Positions 17,980-25,812 of a stretch of DNA of 64,000 bases are shown here, piece after piece. The DNA comes from Rickettsiales bacterium. Its GTDB lineage: Bacteria > Pseudomonadota > Alphaproteobacteria > G027485855. Below the pieces are notes generated by a model. It was not told the origin of the DNA. It did not search any database and saw only the letters and a program-made list of their open reading frames with translations. The DNA lies in assembly GCA_027485855.1 (NCBI GenBank), contig JAIXQD010000019.1, positions 242,153-306,152 of the forward strand, in the 5' to 3' direction. The number at the start of each line of letters is the position of its first letter. The stretch's first letter is position 1. The position numbers were made by a program, and so were the translations under genes.

Positions 17980-19221
17980 ATGAGTGATAATTTTGAAATG
18001 CAACAAGCCGCGCAAGAATTGGCGCAAGCTTTTGCCGAATATAAGGACAGCAACGATACGCGCCTGAGCAGCCTTGAGCGCAAAGGCAGTGTCGATGTGG
18101 TGGTAAGCGACAAGCTACGCCGGCTTGATACTGACATGACGCGCCTGCAAGATACGGTGACACAGCTGCGCACCGCGCAATTGCGCCCCGCTAGCGGCGT
18201 TGCATTGAGCGGCGTTACTTTAGGCGAGCCCGCCTCGCAGCATAAGCAAGCGTTTTTGCGCTATCTCAGCAAGGGCAATGACAGCGAGCTGCAAGATTGG
18301 CAGACCAAAGATATGAGCGTTGGCAGCGACCCCGATGGCGGTTACCTGCTGCCGCAAGATATGGCGCAGCAAATTGTCACCCGTCAGTTTGACACCACGC
18401 CCATGCGCCAAATTGCCAATATCATGACCATCAATAGTGATGCGGTTGAAATGCTGCGCGACATTGATGAGCCAGAAGCGCAGTGGCTGAACGAAGTAGA
18501 CACTCGCGCCGATACGAATAGTCCGCAATTGGGCCGCATTCGTATTACCGCGCACGAGCTGCATGCCCAACCCAGAGCCACGCAAAAACTGCTCGATGAC
18601 AGCAGCATCAATGTGGAAGAGTGGATTACCGCCAAAATTGCCGAGCGCTTTGCGCGTCGTGAAAACGAGGCGTTTGTTAAAGGTGATGGTGTTGCACAAC
18701 CTCGCGGCTTTACCAGCTATGCCACCGCCGCCACGGCTGACGCCAGCCGCGCTTGGGGTGTGCTCGAGCATGTCAACACCGGCAGCAATGGTGCCTTCGA
18801 TACTGGCACGGGCAAAAATGGGGCCGAAAAACTGATTGAGCTGATGTTTAAACTGAAAGCCGGATATTTGCCCAAAGCCACATGGCTAATGCCGCGCGCC
18901 TTGGTGCAAGAAATCCGCAGCTTCAAAGAAGCCAGCAGCAATGCCTATATCTGGCAGCCCGGCCTTAATGCTGGCCAGCCCGCCACATTGTTGGGCTTTC
19001 CGCTGATATTGGCCGAGGACATGCCGGCCAAAGCCAGTGGTTCGCTTTCGGTGGCGTTTGGCAATTTTGCTGAAGGCTACACCATTGTCGATCGCTTGGG
19101 CTTGCGCATGCTACGCGACCCCTATACCGCAGCGCCCTTTGTCAAGTTTCGCGCCAGCAAACGCGTGGGTGGCGATGTAACAAATTTTGATGCCATTAAG
19201 CTGCTGCGCTTTTCGGCCTAA
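17980..19221 (+). CDS. Major capsid protein (HK97 fold)
   Basis: The protein has 413 residues from the ATG at 17980 (TTGGAGAAA upstream); a longer frame would overlap the protease gene. Residues 1-85 form a charged coiled-coil scaffold (delta) domain. The mature part begins around the GDPDGGYLLPQDMAQQIV-like segment (SVGSDPDGGYLLPQ), and the region includes ITAHELHAQPRATQKLLDDS and the C-terminal FVKFRASKRVGGDV. This is the g5-type capsid of GTA-like phages. Cleavage after the delta domain by the preceding protease is expected. Confidence 0.93.
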   Translation: MSDNFEMQQAAQELAQAFAEYKDSNDTRLSSLERKGSVDVVVSDKLRRLDTDMTRLQDTVTQLRTAQLRPASGVALSGVTLGEPASQHKQAFLRYLSKGNDSELQDWQTKDMSVGSDPDGGYLLPQDMAQQIVTRQFDTTPMRQIANIMTINSDAVEMLRDIDEPEAQWLNEVDTRADTNSPQLGRIRITAHELHAQPRATQKLLDDSSINVEEWITAKIAERFARRENEAFVKGDGVAQPRGFTSYATAATADASRAWGVLEHVNTGSNGAFDTGTGKNGAEKLIELMFKLKAGYLPKATWLMPRALVQEIRSFKEASSNAYIWQPGLNAGQPATLLGFPLILAEDMPAKASGSLSVAFGNFAEGYTIVDRLGLRMLRDPYTAAPFVKFRASKRVGGDVTNFDAIKLLRFSA

Positions 19222-19231
19222 GGAGGATTTT

Positions 19232-19624
19232 ATGACTATTCGTGATTTAGAAAATAATCTTGGTGCCGTGGTGAGTTTGGCTCCTGCCGCGCGCAATGCC
19301 AATGCCACTGGCACCACGGTTGATTTACAAGGCCATGACTCCGCCATGGTGGCCGTCATTTTTGGCGCTTACACTGATGGTTCACATACGCCCAGCATCG
19401 AGCATTCGCACGATGGTAGCAGCTATGAGGTTGTGCCCGCAGCGCAACTGAATGGCACGCTCACCGCTGTCACGGGTGCAGGCGGGGCCAACAGCGTGCA
19501 GAAAGTAGGTTATATCGGCGGCAGGCGCTATATTCGCGCTCTGCTTGGTGTCAGTGGTGCCACAACCGGCGCCCTGTGCACAGCTTTGGTGCTGCGCGGC
19601 GACTCGCATCGTCGCCCCCTCTAA
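19232..19624 (+). CDS. Phage head-associated protein, unassigned
   Basis: The protein has 130 residues from the ATG at 19232, which has a strong AGGAGG site 10 bases after the capsid stop; an upstream frame start at 19187 lies inside the capsid gene and is rejected. It is beta-rich and Gly/Ala-rich (SIEHSHDGSSYEVVP, RYIRALLGVSGATTGALCTALVLRG). Position and composition fit a head-decoration or capsid-stabilising protein, but I do not recognise the family. The gene is the last of the head module; an intrinsic terminator follows at 19651-19690. Confidence 0.72.
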   Translation: MTIRDLENNLGAVVSLAPAARNANATGTTVDLQGHDSAMVAVIFGAYTDGSHTPSIEHSHDGSSYEVVPAAQLNGTLTAVTGAGGANSVQKVGYIGGRRYIRALLGVSGATTGALCTALVLRGDSHRRPL

Positions 19625-19650
19625 TCAGCCCAAAATATAGCCCCTGCACC

Positions 19651-19690
19651 AGAGGGCGGCGTGTATTTATGCGCGCCGCCCTCTTTCTTT
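19651..19690 (+). terminator. Intrinsic terminator/attenuator after the capsid genes
   Basis: A perfect 11-bp GC-rich stem (19651-19661 with 19674-19684) closes a 12-base loop and is followed by TTCTTTTT. It lies between the capsid-associated gene and the head-tail connector gene at 19707. It would reduce transcription into the connector and tail genes relative to the capsid, a common phage strategy, unless antitermination occurs. Confidence 0.8.
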
Positions 19691-19706
19691 TTGCGGAGAA
19701 ATCTCT

Positions 19707-20348
19707 ATGCCCGCCCTTATTTTAAATACGCCGCCCGCAACCGAGCCGCTCTCGCTGGCCGAGGTCAAAGCCTGGCTCAGGCTTAGCCACAATGACGATG
19801 ACAGCCTGCTCACCAACCTGATTGCCGTGGTGCGCGAAGCCGCCGAGCGCCTGACGAACCGCGCTTTTATTCAGCAAAGCTGGCGCCTGTGGCTGGATGG
19901 CTGGCCCGCCGTGCCGCTGACCCGTGGGCAAGCCCCGCTTTCATGGCTGGCGGAAACCGCTTGTGTTTATATTCCTAAAAGTCCGGTTATCAGCTTGACC
20001 AGCATCACCACTTTTGATACCAGCGATTATGCCAGCACCTTAAGTGCCAACCTTTATTTTGTTGATAATGCCAGCGAGCCCGCACGCCTAGCGCTGCGGC
20101 AAGGCGCAAGCTTGCCCAGCACTATGCGCGCCCTTAACAGCGTGCGCATCGAGTTTTTAGCCGGCTACGGCAACACCGCCAGCGCGGTGCCGGCGCAATT
20201 GCGGCACGGCATGTTGCTGCATATTGCCTTTTTATATGAGCATCGCGGCGACCTGCTCGACCCCATGGGCGGCCTTGCCAACCCACCCGCCATGCCCGCC
20301 AGCATCAGCGCACTTTACGCACCCTATATTTTGCGGAGGCTGGTATGA
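19707..20348 (+). CDS. Head-tail connector (GTA g6 / gp6-like family)
   Basis: The 213-residue protein begins with LSLAEVKAWLRLSHNDDDSLLTNLIAVVREAAERLTNRAF. This helical segment is diagnostic of the DNA-packaging/connector family in HK97-like phages and of the longer g6-type version in GTA. It forms the adaptor ring beneath the portal. A GCGGAG site precedes the ATG. Its stop codon overlaps the start of the next connector gene, so the two are translationally coupled. Confidence 0.88.
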   Translation: MPALILNTPPATEPLSLAEVKAWLRLSHNDDDSLLTNLIAVVREAAERLTNRAFIQQSWRLWLDGWPAVPLTRGQAPLSWLAETACVYIPKSPVISLTSITTFDTSDYASTLSANLYFVDNASEPARLALRQGASLPSTMRALNSVRIEFLAGYGNTASAVPAQLRHGMLLHIAFLYEHRGDLLDPMGGLANPPAMPASISALYAPYILRRLV

Positions 20349-20668
20349 TTTTAGGCTCGCTGCGACAAAAGCTGATTTTACAAGAGCAAACACTGACACC
20401 CGCAGGCGGCGGCACTTTTACCAGCTCATGGGCCGATATCGCCACATTGTGGGGCGAGCTTAAGCCGCAAAATGGCGAAGAAACAGTTTTTGCCGAGCGC
20501 ATGCAAGCCACACAAAAATGGCGGGTGCGGGTGCGCTATCGGCCCGATATTAGCCCAAGCCATCGGCTTTTATGGCGCGGCGAGATTTTGAATATTCGTG
20601 CAGTGCGCGATAGCGATGGCCGCCAGCGTTTTTTGATTATCGATGCCGAGCAAGGCGTTGCCACATGA
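20345..20668 (+). CDS. Head-tail adaptor/stopper (SPP1 gp16-like, GTA g7)
   Basis: The 107-residue protein has the typical beta-barrel pattern: LRQKLILQEQT, WADIATLWGELKPQNG, TVFAERMQATQKWRVRVRYRPDI, RLLWRGEILNIRAV and FLIIDAEQG. This is the head-completion family that closes the head and docks the tail. It overlaps the preceding connector gene by 4 bases. Its own stop overlaps the start of the first cargo gene at 20665 (ATGA), so the cargo gene is translationally coupled to a virion structural gene. Confidence 0.88.
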   Translation: MILGSLRQKLILQEQTLTPAGGGTFTSSWADIATLWGELKPQNGEETVFAERMQATQKWRVRVRYRPDISPSHRLLWRGEILNIRAVRDSDGRQRFLIIDAEQGVAT

Positions 20669-21324
20669 GCGACTACACCCATGACGAACTTGTGGCAGCT
20701 TGGCAGGCCTTGCGGCGCATCAGTGTAGTGGCCTCAGTTTTAGAAGTCGACCGACTAGCCGAGGCACTCAGCAAATACATAAGCAAAAATGAGGAAAAAC
20801 TTGAGTTGTTCAAAAACGAAGTTTTGGAGGTTCCAATTATAAGTGAAAGCTACAAAAAGGTTTGTCTGGGAATAGTTAATCGTGTAAGCGAAGCTCTAAA
20901 TGAACGCTCAGGCACAGCACACGTCATTCAAACAAGCATAAGTGAGAGAGAGCCATTTAACGCTCTAAGCTTTTCCAATTCAGAAAGTATTTTTTATGAT
21001 GTTTCTGCTGTGCTTGGTGCCGCAGGGATACAAGCCCACGGCAAATTAACCTCAAAAGTTATCAAGCATGGAGGTGTGCTCACAGAAGGCTCTATCAGTT
21101 TTGAAATTAGAGATACTTACAACTTTAATCCACGAGAAGGTGAATTGACAAGAGAAGCCTTTACCGTAGTACCGGGGTGGGGCGTTGGTCACCTCTGGCT
21201 AACTTTTAGTATAATTGATGCTTTGAGAATAAAAAAAATGGCTGCACAATTTACGGTTGTCAGCGAGTGGGCTGCGGACTATAATGAGATTGCACAAACC
21301 GCATATTCTCCTATAACTTACTAA
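20665..21324 (+). CDS. Cargo protein 1 (putative toxin-like, D-x-Y-N-F motif)
   Basis: The 219-residue protein starts in an ATGA overlap with the adaptor gene. The N-terminal 90 residues are helical and charged; no signal peptide or membrane segment is present. The C-terminal half contains IKHGGVLTEGSISFEIRDTY followed by NFNP, near residues 130-155, and ends with ALRIKKMAAQFTVVSEW. Both regions are shared with the protein at 26492-27229. The D-x-Y-[DN] element recalls that of colicin M-type lipid II hydrolases (D-x-Y-D-x5-H-R), but the following His-Arg is absent, so this is only a hint. The gene is AT-rich relative to its neighbours and is followed by six tandem membrane-protein genes. Interpreted as a possible toxin with downstream immunity genes. 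Confidence 0.6.
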   Translation: MSDYTHDELVAAWQALRRISVVASVLEVDRLAEALSKYISKNEEKLELFKNEVLEVPIISESYKKVCLGIVNRVSEALNERSGTAHVIQTSISEREPFNALSFSNSESIFYDVSAVLGAAGIQAHGKLTSKVIKHGGVLTEGSISFEIRDTYNFNPREGELTREAFTVVPGWGVGHLWLTFSIIDALRIKKMAAQFTVVSEWAADYNEIAQTAYSPITY

Positions 21325-21350
21325 TGCTATGCAGCAGAAGATAAACACAA

Positions 21351-21803
21351 ATGCCACAAGTCCGCACAACCACCCTCAAGCGGCATTATGTTTTTGCCAA
21401 GAGAAGCCTGTACAATAAAGCTATTGTTAAAAACACCCCTATTGCCTATAGGCTGTGTTCTGAAATAATTAAAATTTACTACAGTATTAGCATTTTGCTA
21501 TTTGTCCCCGCATTGCGTGTTAGCGAGCTAGAATATTTTAAACTCTACGACACCCCTCTGCTTGACTATATAATGCCTAAACTTTTTGTATCTTTTGTTG
21601 CGATTGGTCTTTTACTTATTCCTATTTTGCTTGTACCCACAACTTGTGTGGCGCTCATTTGCCGCCGTATTTTTTGGCGGCTGCCGCTTTGGCGTTATGT
21701 GTTAGCGCTCATTTATCAAGCTTGGCACTTTATTATTTGGTCTTATTTTGTGGCTTTTTTAGGCTATTGTATTTGGTTTCTGTTTAATTGGGCTAGGCAC
21801 TAG
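21351..21803 (+). CDS. Family A small membrane protein, copy 1
   Basis: The 150-residue protein has a basic N-terminus (about 35 residues), TM1 near 37-55, a short extramembrane loop (RVSELEYFKLYDTPLLDYIM), and two further hydrophobic segments near 74-100 and 112-145. The invariant family core is KNTPIAYRLCSEIIKIYYS. Its first 134 bases match copy 5 (23534) with only two differences by eye, while the rest of the gene diverges. It directly follows cargo protein 1. An immunity or other membrane role is possible; no function is established. The gene is AT-rich compared with the phage genes. Confidence 0.65.
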   Translation: MPQVRTTTLKRHYVFAKRSLYNKAIVKNTPIAYRLCSEIIKIYYSISILLFVPALRVSELEYFKLYDTPLLDYIMPKLFVSFVAIGLLLIPILLVPTTCVALICRRIFWRLPLWRYVLALIYQAWHFIIWSYFVAFLGYCIWFLFNWARH

Positions 21804-21809
21804 GTCAGC

Positions 21810-22304
21810 ATGACTAATCGCAAAGAAACCACTGCGCATGCGCCACGGCAAGACAAACAAAAAATGCAGCAAACCCGCTCAATCACGCTCAAGCAGCATT
21901 ATAATTTTGCCGCCAAAAGCCTGTACAGTATGGCAATCGCTAAAAACACACCTGTTGCCTATAGACTATGTTCTGAAATAATTAAAATTTACTACAGTCT
22001 TTGCATTTTGCTGTTTTTGCCAATATTGAACGCAAGAGCGCTGGTTGATTCTATGCCTCAATTCGGCGAGGCGGTGAGAGTCTTTTCTAAATCCTTTTTG
22101 CTTAACAGCCTTATTCTTATTCCTATCTTGCTGGTGCCCATAACTTGTGCAGCACTCATTTGCTATAGTATTTTTTGGCGGCCGCCATTTTGGCGCTATA
22201 TATTAGCGCTGATTTATCAAATCTGGTGTTCTATTATTTGGGCTTATATTGTCGGTTTTATATGCTTATATTTGATCACTTTTTCTATTGGGTTGAGGCA
22301 CTAG
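21810..22304 (+). CDS. Family A small membrane protein, copy 2
   Basis: The 164-residue protein has the family layout with an extended N-terminus (MTNRKETTAHAPRQDKQKMQ). The core KNTPVAYRLCSEIIKIYYS is kept, and three hydrophobic segments follow. The loop after TM1 is of a second type (NARALVDSMPQFGEAVRVF), also seen in copy 6 as SLGEAL, and differs from the SELGYF-type loop of copies 1, 3, 4 and 5. The gene begins 6 bases after copy 1 ends. Function unknown. Confidence 0.62.
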   Translation: MTNRKETTAHAPRQDKQKMQQTRSITLKQHYNFAAKSLYSMAIAKNTPVAYRLCSEIIKIYYSLCILLFLPILNARALVDSMPQFGEAVRVFSKSFLLNSLILIPILLVPITCAALICYSIFWRPPFWRYILALIYQIWCSIIWAYIVGFICLYLITFSIGLRH

Positions 22305-22390
22305 GCAACACACTCAAAAACAAAGTAGCCATAACCTAGACGACACAACCGGATAAAAAAGTGCTGAACAGCAGAAACCAGACCAGCAAA

Positions 22391-22831
22391 ATGAGCCAAG
22401 ACAAAGCAAGCAAATCGGCCAGTGATTCCGATTTTATGTATCGAAGCCTATACGATAAAATAATCGTTAAAAACACCCCCATAGCATATAGGCTATGTTC
22501 TGAGTTGATTAAAATTTACTACAGTGTTGGCATTTTGCTATTTATACCCACGTTGCACGCAAGCGAACTAGGATATTTGCAGCCGCTCTACACGCCGCAT
22601 TTTAACGATATAATGCTAGGGCTATTTATTGGCCTTGTCGCTGGCGGCCTTATCTTTATCCCTATCTTGCTTTTGCCAACAACTTTTCTGGTATTTATTT
22701 GCTACAAATTTTTTTGGCAGTGGTCATCTTGGCGCTACATTTTTGCACTGATTTTTCAAGCATGGCATTTTATTATTTGGTCTTACATAGTGTCTTATTT
22801 TGTATTCTTTTTAGCTTTTGCGGTGCTGTAA
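22391..22831 (+). CDS. Family A small membrane protein, copy 3
   Basis: The protein has 146 residues from the ATG at 22391, chosen because the identical N-terminus MSQDKASKSASDSDFMYRS occurs in copy 6; the open frame also allows a GTG at 22361. It has three hydrophobic segments. The N-terminal block of about 90 bases and much of the C-terminal block are near-identical to copy 6. The middle loop (ASELGYLQPLYTPHFNDIML) instead matches copy 4 almost exactly. It is therefore a mosaic of two neighbours. A C-terminal fragment of a cargo-1-like protein follows in the same frame after its stop. Confidence 0.62.
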   Translation: MSQDKASKSASDSDFMYRSLYDKIIVKNTPIAYRLCSELIKIYYSVGILLFIPTLHASELGYLQPLYTPHFNDIMLGLFIGLVAGGLIFIPILLLPTTFLVFICYKFFWQWSSWRYIFALIFQAWHFIIWSYIVSYFVFFLAFAVL

Positions 22832-22846
22832 AACCTTACCAATTAC

Positions 22847-22993
22847 GCGCTATGGCGATACACAAATTTTAACCCAAGCGTAATCGATGCATTGAGAAAA
22901 AACAAAATGGCCGCACAATTTACGGTTGTCAGCAACTGGACTGCAGACTATAGTGAGATTGAAAAAGTTGCACCATTCAATTTAGACTATTAA
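22847..22993 (+). pseudogene. C-terminal remnant of a cargo-1-like gene
   Basis: An in-frame stretch of 48 codons plus stop lacks any start. It encodes NFNPSVIDALRKNKMAAQF and then TVVSNWTADYSEIE. This matches the C-terminus of cargo protein 1 (IIDALRIKKMAAQF, TVVSEWAADYNEI) and, more weakly, that of cargo protein 2. The sequence just after its stop resembles the junction after cargo 1 (TAATGC.ATGCAG). This indicates that a whole cargo-1-like gene once stood in front of family A copy 4 and was lost. Confidence 0.75.
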
Positions 22994-22997
22994 TGCC

Positions 22998-23474
22998 ATG
23001 CAGGCTGAAAACAAACATAAAGTGCAGCAAGCCCGCTTAAACACTCTTATACAGCACTTTAGTTCAGCCAATAGAAGCCTATACGATAAAAGCACACTTA
23101 ACAATGCTAGCCAGGCACTTCACTTTTTCTTATGGTTTATTAGGGCTTACTATTGTGCAGGCATACTGCTGTTTGCTCCCGCCATTCGATTAAGCGAACT
23201 AGGATATTTGCGGCCACTCTACACGCCGCATTTTAATGATATAATGCTGGGGCTATTTATTAGCTTTGTCGCTGGCGGCCTTATTTTTGTGCCTATTTTG
23301 CTTTTGCCCACAACTATTTTGGCGCTGATTTGCTACAGCATTTTTTGGCAGCGGCTATTTTGGCGCAATGTTTTTGTGCTGATTTACCAAACCTGGTGTT
23401 TTATTATTTGGGCTTACTTGGTGAGCTTTATATGCTTTTGCATCATGCATCTATTTTATATTGCAGAACACTAG
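22998..23474 (+). CDS. Family A small membrane protein, copy 4
   Basis: The 158-residue protein has a divergent N-terminal third: the NTPIAYRLCSEIIKIYYS core is replaced by NNASQALHFFLWFIRAYYC. From the loop onward (RLSELGYLRPLYTPHFNDIML) it is very close to copy 3. Three hydrophobic segments are present. It begins 4 bases after the stop of a cargo-1-type C-terminal remnant, as copy 1 follows the intact cargo 1, so it may be the partner of a lost, variant cargo protein. Confidence 0.62.
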   Translation: MQAENKHKVQQARLNTLIQHFSSANRSLYDKSTLNNASQALHFFLWFIRAYYCAGILLFAPAIRLSELGYLRPLYTPHFNDIMLGLFISFVAGGLIFVPILLLPTTILALICYSIFWQRLFWRNVFVLIYQTWCFIIWAYLVSFICFCIMHLFYIAEH

Positions 23475-23533
23475 GCTAGCATGACTAAACATAAAGCAAC
23501 CATAGCACACACACCACGGCGAAACTGACACAA

Positions 23534-23971
23534 ATGCCACAAGTCCGCACAACCACCCTCAAGCGGCATTATGTTTTTGCCAAGAGAAGCCTGCACAATA
23601 AAGCCATTGTTAAAAACACCCCTATTGCCTATAGGCTGTGTTCTGAAATAATTAAAATTTACTACAGCCTTGGCATTCTGCTATTTATGCCCGCGTGGCA
23701 AGCAAGCGAGCTGGGATATTTTGGACTCTTCGACATCGCTCACATTAAGAACCTAATGATTATACTTTTCATTTTATTTGGGCTTGGGAGCCTTTTAGCC
23801 ATTCCTGCTTTGCTTATACCCACTACTGTTACGGCATTTATTTGCTACAGCATTTTCTGGCGGCAATCATTTTGGCGTTATGTGTTAGCGCTCATTTATC
23901 AAATCTGGTGCTCAATCATTTGGGCTTACCTAGTTTACTTTTTATGCGCCGCATTGATTCATATCGTATAA
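23534..23971 (+). CDS. Family A small membrane protein, copy 5
   Basis: The 145-residue protein has an N-terminal block almost identical in DNA to copy 1 (two differences in about 134 bases by eye). It is followed by its own loop (QASELGYFGLFDIAHIKNLM) and C-terminus. Upstream, an ATG at about 23481 begins a frame like that of copy 2 but hits a stop after 15 codons, so the start at 23534 is preferred; this relic suggests recombination between N-terminal segments. Three hydrophobic segments are present. Function unknown. Confidence 0.62.
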   Translation: MPQVRTTTLKRHYVFAKRSLHNKAIVKNTPIAYRLCSEIIKIYYSLGILLFMPAWQASELGYFGLFDIAHIKNLMIILFILFGLGSLLAIPALLIPTTVTAFICYSIFWRQSFWRYVLALIYQIWCSIIWAYLVYFLCAALIHIV

Positions 23972-24091
23972 TCATTTGAAGAAACTAAACGGCATTTGGA
24001 TAAACCCTATCATACCCCATCTTCTGATTTAAGCGCCGCCCCTCAAAGCAATAAAATCGTTAAATAACACAAGGTCAAAGATAAGTGCAAA

Positions 24092-24514
24092 ATGAGCCAA
24101 GACAAAGCAAGCAAATCGGCCAGTGATTCCGATTTTATGTATCGAAGCCTATACGATAAAATAATCGTTAAAAACACCCCTATTGCCTATAGGCTATGCT
24201 CTGAACTGATTAAAATCTTCTATAGCATTGGCACTGCATTTTTTGTTCCGTGGATTAAAGCACAAGATTTAGAGTATTTTCAAAATTTACCGAGCTTGGG
24301 TGAAGCATTATCCATATATTTTTTATTCAATATTGGTTTTGGTCTTATCTTTATCCCTATCTTGCTCTTGCCAACAACTTTTCTGGTATTTATTTGCTAC
24401 AAGTTTTTTTGGCAGTGGTCATTCTGGCGCTACATTTTTGCACTCATTTTTCAAGCATGGCATTTTATTATTTGGGCTTATATAGTTACCTTCTTCTGTT
24501 TTTTCATAATATAA
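24092..24514 (+). CDS. Family A small membrane protein, copy 6
   Basis: The 140-residue protein has the N-terminal block and much of the C-terminal block near-identical to copy 3. The loop between TM1 and TM2 is of the second type (KAQDLEYFQNLPSLGEAL), related to that of copy 2. Three hydrophobic segments are seen. It is the last complete member of the array before the tail-terminator gene. A 5' fragment of another member follows at 24544-24602. Confidence 0.62.
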   Translation: MSQDKASKSASDSDFMYRSLYDKIIVKNTPIAYRLCSELIKIFYSIGTAFFVPWIKAQDLEYFQNLPSLGEALSIYFLFNIGFGLIFIPILLLPTTFLVFICYKFFWQWSFWRYIFALIFQAWHFIIWAYIVTFFCFFII

Positions 24515-24543
24515 AAACTTGCTAATTGGGCTTCTAAAGAAGC

Positions 24544-24602
24544 GCAGGCGGGAAACAAACACAAACTGCTACAAACCCGCTCAAGCACAGCTGGCGACAT
24601 TT
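24544..24602 (+). pseudogene. 5' remnant of a seventh family A gene
   Basis: About 50 bases resemble the beginning of family A copy 4 (GCAGGC.GAAACAAACA.AAA, then CAA.CCCGCT.AA.CAC) but lack the ATG and any continuing open frame. The fragment lies between copy 6 and the tail-terminator gene and marks the 3' edge of the array. By-eye alignment only. Confidence 0.5.
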
Positions 24603-24657
24603 ATTGCGCCAGCGCCATATAACCTCATTTTTTTAACCCACAACAAGGAAGCACCCG

Positions 24658-25071
24658 ATGACGCAGGCTTTATGGGCGGCGCAAGATGCGCTATTTGCAC
24701 GGCTGAGCCAAAGCAGCGCTTTGCAGGCACTGCTGGGCAACCCTGCACGTATCTTTGATTATGTGCCAAGCGATACGCAATTTCCGTATATTATGCTGGG
24801 CGGCGTTGATGCCCGCCCCTATGACACAAGCGATATTTGCGGCTATGAGCAAAATATTAGCCTGAATGTTTTTAGCCAAGGTCATGGCCACAAAGAATTA
24901 AAAATAATCACCGACGAGATATACAGCATTTTACATCGAGCCGAGGATATAACCATAGATGGGCAGGCCCTGGTTAATTGCCAGATGCTGAGCGTGTCAA
25001 CGCGTCGCCTGTCTGATAGACGTACAACTGAAGCACAAATTCGCCTGCGCCTTGTTACACAAAACGTCTAA
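24658..25071 (+). CDS. Tail terminator (DUF3168, GTA g8)
   Basis: The 137-residue protein has the DUF3168 pattern: an N-terminal helix (ALWAAQDALFARLSQSSALQALLG), ARIFDYVPSDTQFPYIMLG, then NISLNVFSQGHGHKELKIITDEIYSIL and a C-terminal RLVTQNV. In GTA and lambda-like phages this protein caps the tail tube and joins it to the head. An AAGGAAG site precedes the ATG. It normally follows the head-tail adaptor directly; here nearly 4 kb of cargo separates them, and further cargo separates it from the next tail gene. Confidence 0.85.
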   Translation: MTQALWAAQDALFARLSQSSALQALLGNPARIFDYVPSDTQFPYIMLGGVDARPYDTSDICGYEQNISLNVFSQGHGHKELKIITDEIYSILHRAEDITIDGQALVNCQMLSVSTRRLSDRRTTEAQIRLRLVTQNV

Positions 25072-25073
25072 GA

Positions 25074-25113
25074 GCATTGATAACAATTAACGGTTGTGTT
25101 AGTTTTTAGCATG
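25074..25113 (+). repeat. 40-bp direct repeat, copy 1 (upstream of family B copy 1)
   Basis: A 40-bp block ending in the start codon of the family B gene at 25111 is repeated without a mismatch at 25813-25852. It includes TAACAATTAACGGTTGTG and a Met codon at its 3' end. A diverged version precedes family B copy 3. It marks a duplication breakpoint or a conserved translation-initiation region. Confidence 0.85.
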
Positions 25114-25599
25114 AACAAATTATTGCCAAAACAACTCAAGGGCGGCCCAAGCCCTACCAAACAAATTATAACCGCCCGCTACCCCAGCGATTGGCCGAGA
25201 GGCTTTATCAAATTTATAAACATATATATTATTCTACTGCATCTGATTGTTTTTTTTGGTGCGCCAATATTTATTTCAGAATTGGGCTGCGGCGAAGTAC
25301 TTGACGGTGACCGCATGCCCTGCATCACAGATGGAGAGGGGCTGCTCCCTAATGTGTATATAGTACTTTTTATATTGTACTTCACTCAGGGTGCCATTCC
25401 CTTTGCGATTCTGCTTATTTCTACTGTTATTCTTACTAGTGGATCTTTCTTTCCTATGTTCATTTTGCTTTTTCTTCTGGGGTTTTTTATAGTTTTTTCT
25501 TTATACAATGCCTTGTGCAAATTTTTTCTTGCTGTTCTGGTTATCAGCATTGTTTGGAGCAGTATTGCGCTTCAATACGCACGCTTCATTCTATTATAA
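25111..25599 (+). CDS. Family B small membrane protein, copy 1
   Basis: The protein has 162 residues from the ATG at 25111, chosen by comparison with copies 2 and 3. The polar N-terminus carries the family signature TKQIITAR.PSDWP.GFIKF. It is followed by a membrane helix (INIYIILLHLIVFFG), a short extramembrane segment with two cysteines (ELGCGEVLDGDRMPCITDG) and two or three more hydrophobic segments. The paired cysteines suggest a disulfide in the periplasm. It is AT-rich. No homologue is recognised; an immunity-type role is inferred only from the arrangement. Confidence 0.65.
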   Translation: MNKLLPKQLKGGPSPTKQIITARYPSDWPRGFIKFINIYIILLHLIVFFGAPIFISELGCGEVLDGDRMPCITDGEGLLPNVYIVLFILYFTQGAIPFAILLISTVILTSGSFFPMFILLFLLGFFIVFSLYNALCKFFLAVLVISIVWSSIALQYARFILL

Positions 25600-25756
25600 G
25601 CCTATTTATAAACAGGGCTTTGATTGCCTTCTTAGCGAAGTCCCAAATTACACTCCATATATTTTAGTCCGACTAATCAGCGCTTAAACATATGTTTACA
25701 GACATATAAAATTTAAAACTTCCGCGCCCAGCACCCATTTTAATGGGGGCCCACCC

Positions 25757-25810
25757 ATGATCAATAGCAAACCGCCACCGCACTTGCATGCCAATGCAAC
25801 GCCCACATAA
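25757..25810 (+). pseudogene. N-terminal remnant of a cargo-2-like gene
   Basis: A 17-codon frame encodes MINSKPPPHLHANATPT and then stops. It aligns with the start of cargo protein 2 (MSNSKLPNLQANTAVAH). The 20 bases before its ATG (AATGG.GGC.CACCC) match those before the cargo 2 start at 26492. It sits immediately before family B copy 2, where a full cargo-2-like gene is expected by comparison with the 26492-27770 unit. Confidence 0.7.
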
Positions 25811-25812
25811 GC

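Noticed and set aside
21351..24514. Repeated sequence considered as a CRISPR-like or tandem-repeat array
   Set aside because: The repeats are whole paralogous genes of about 450 bp with open frames, not short repeats with unique spacers.
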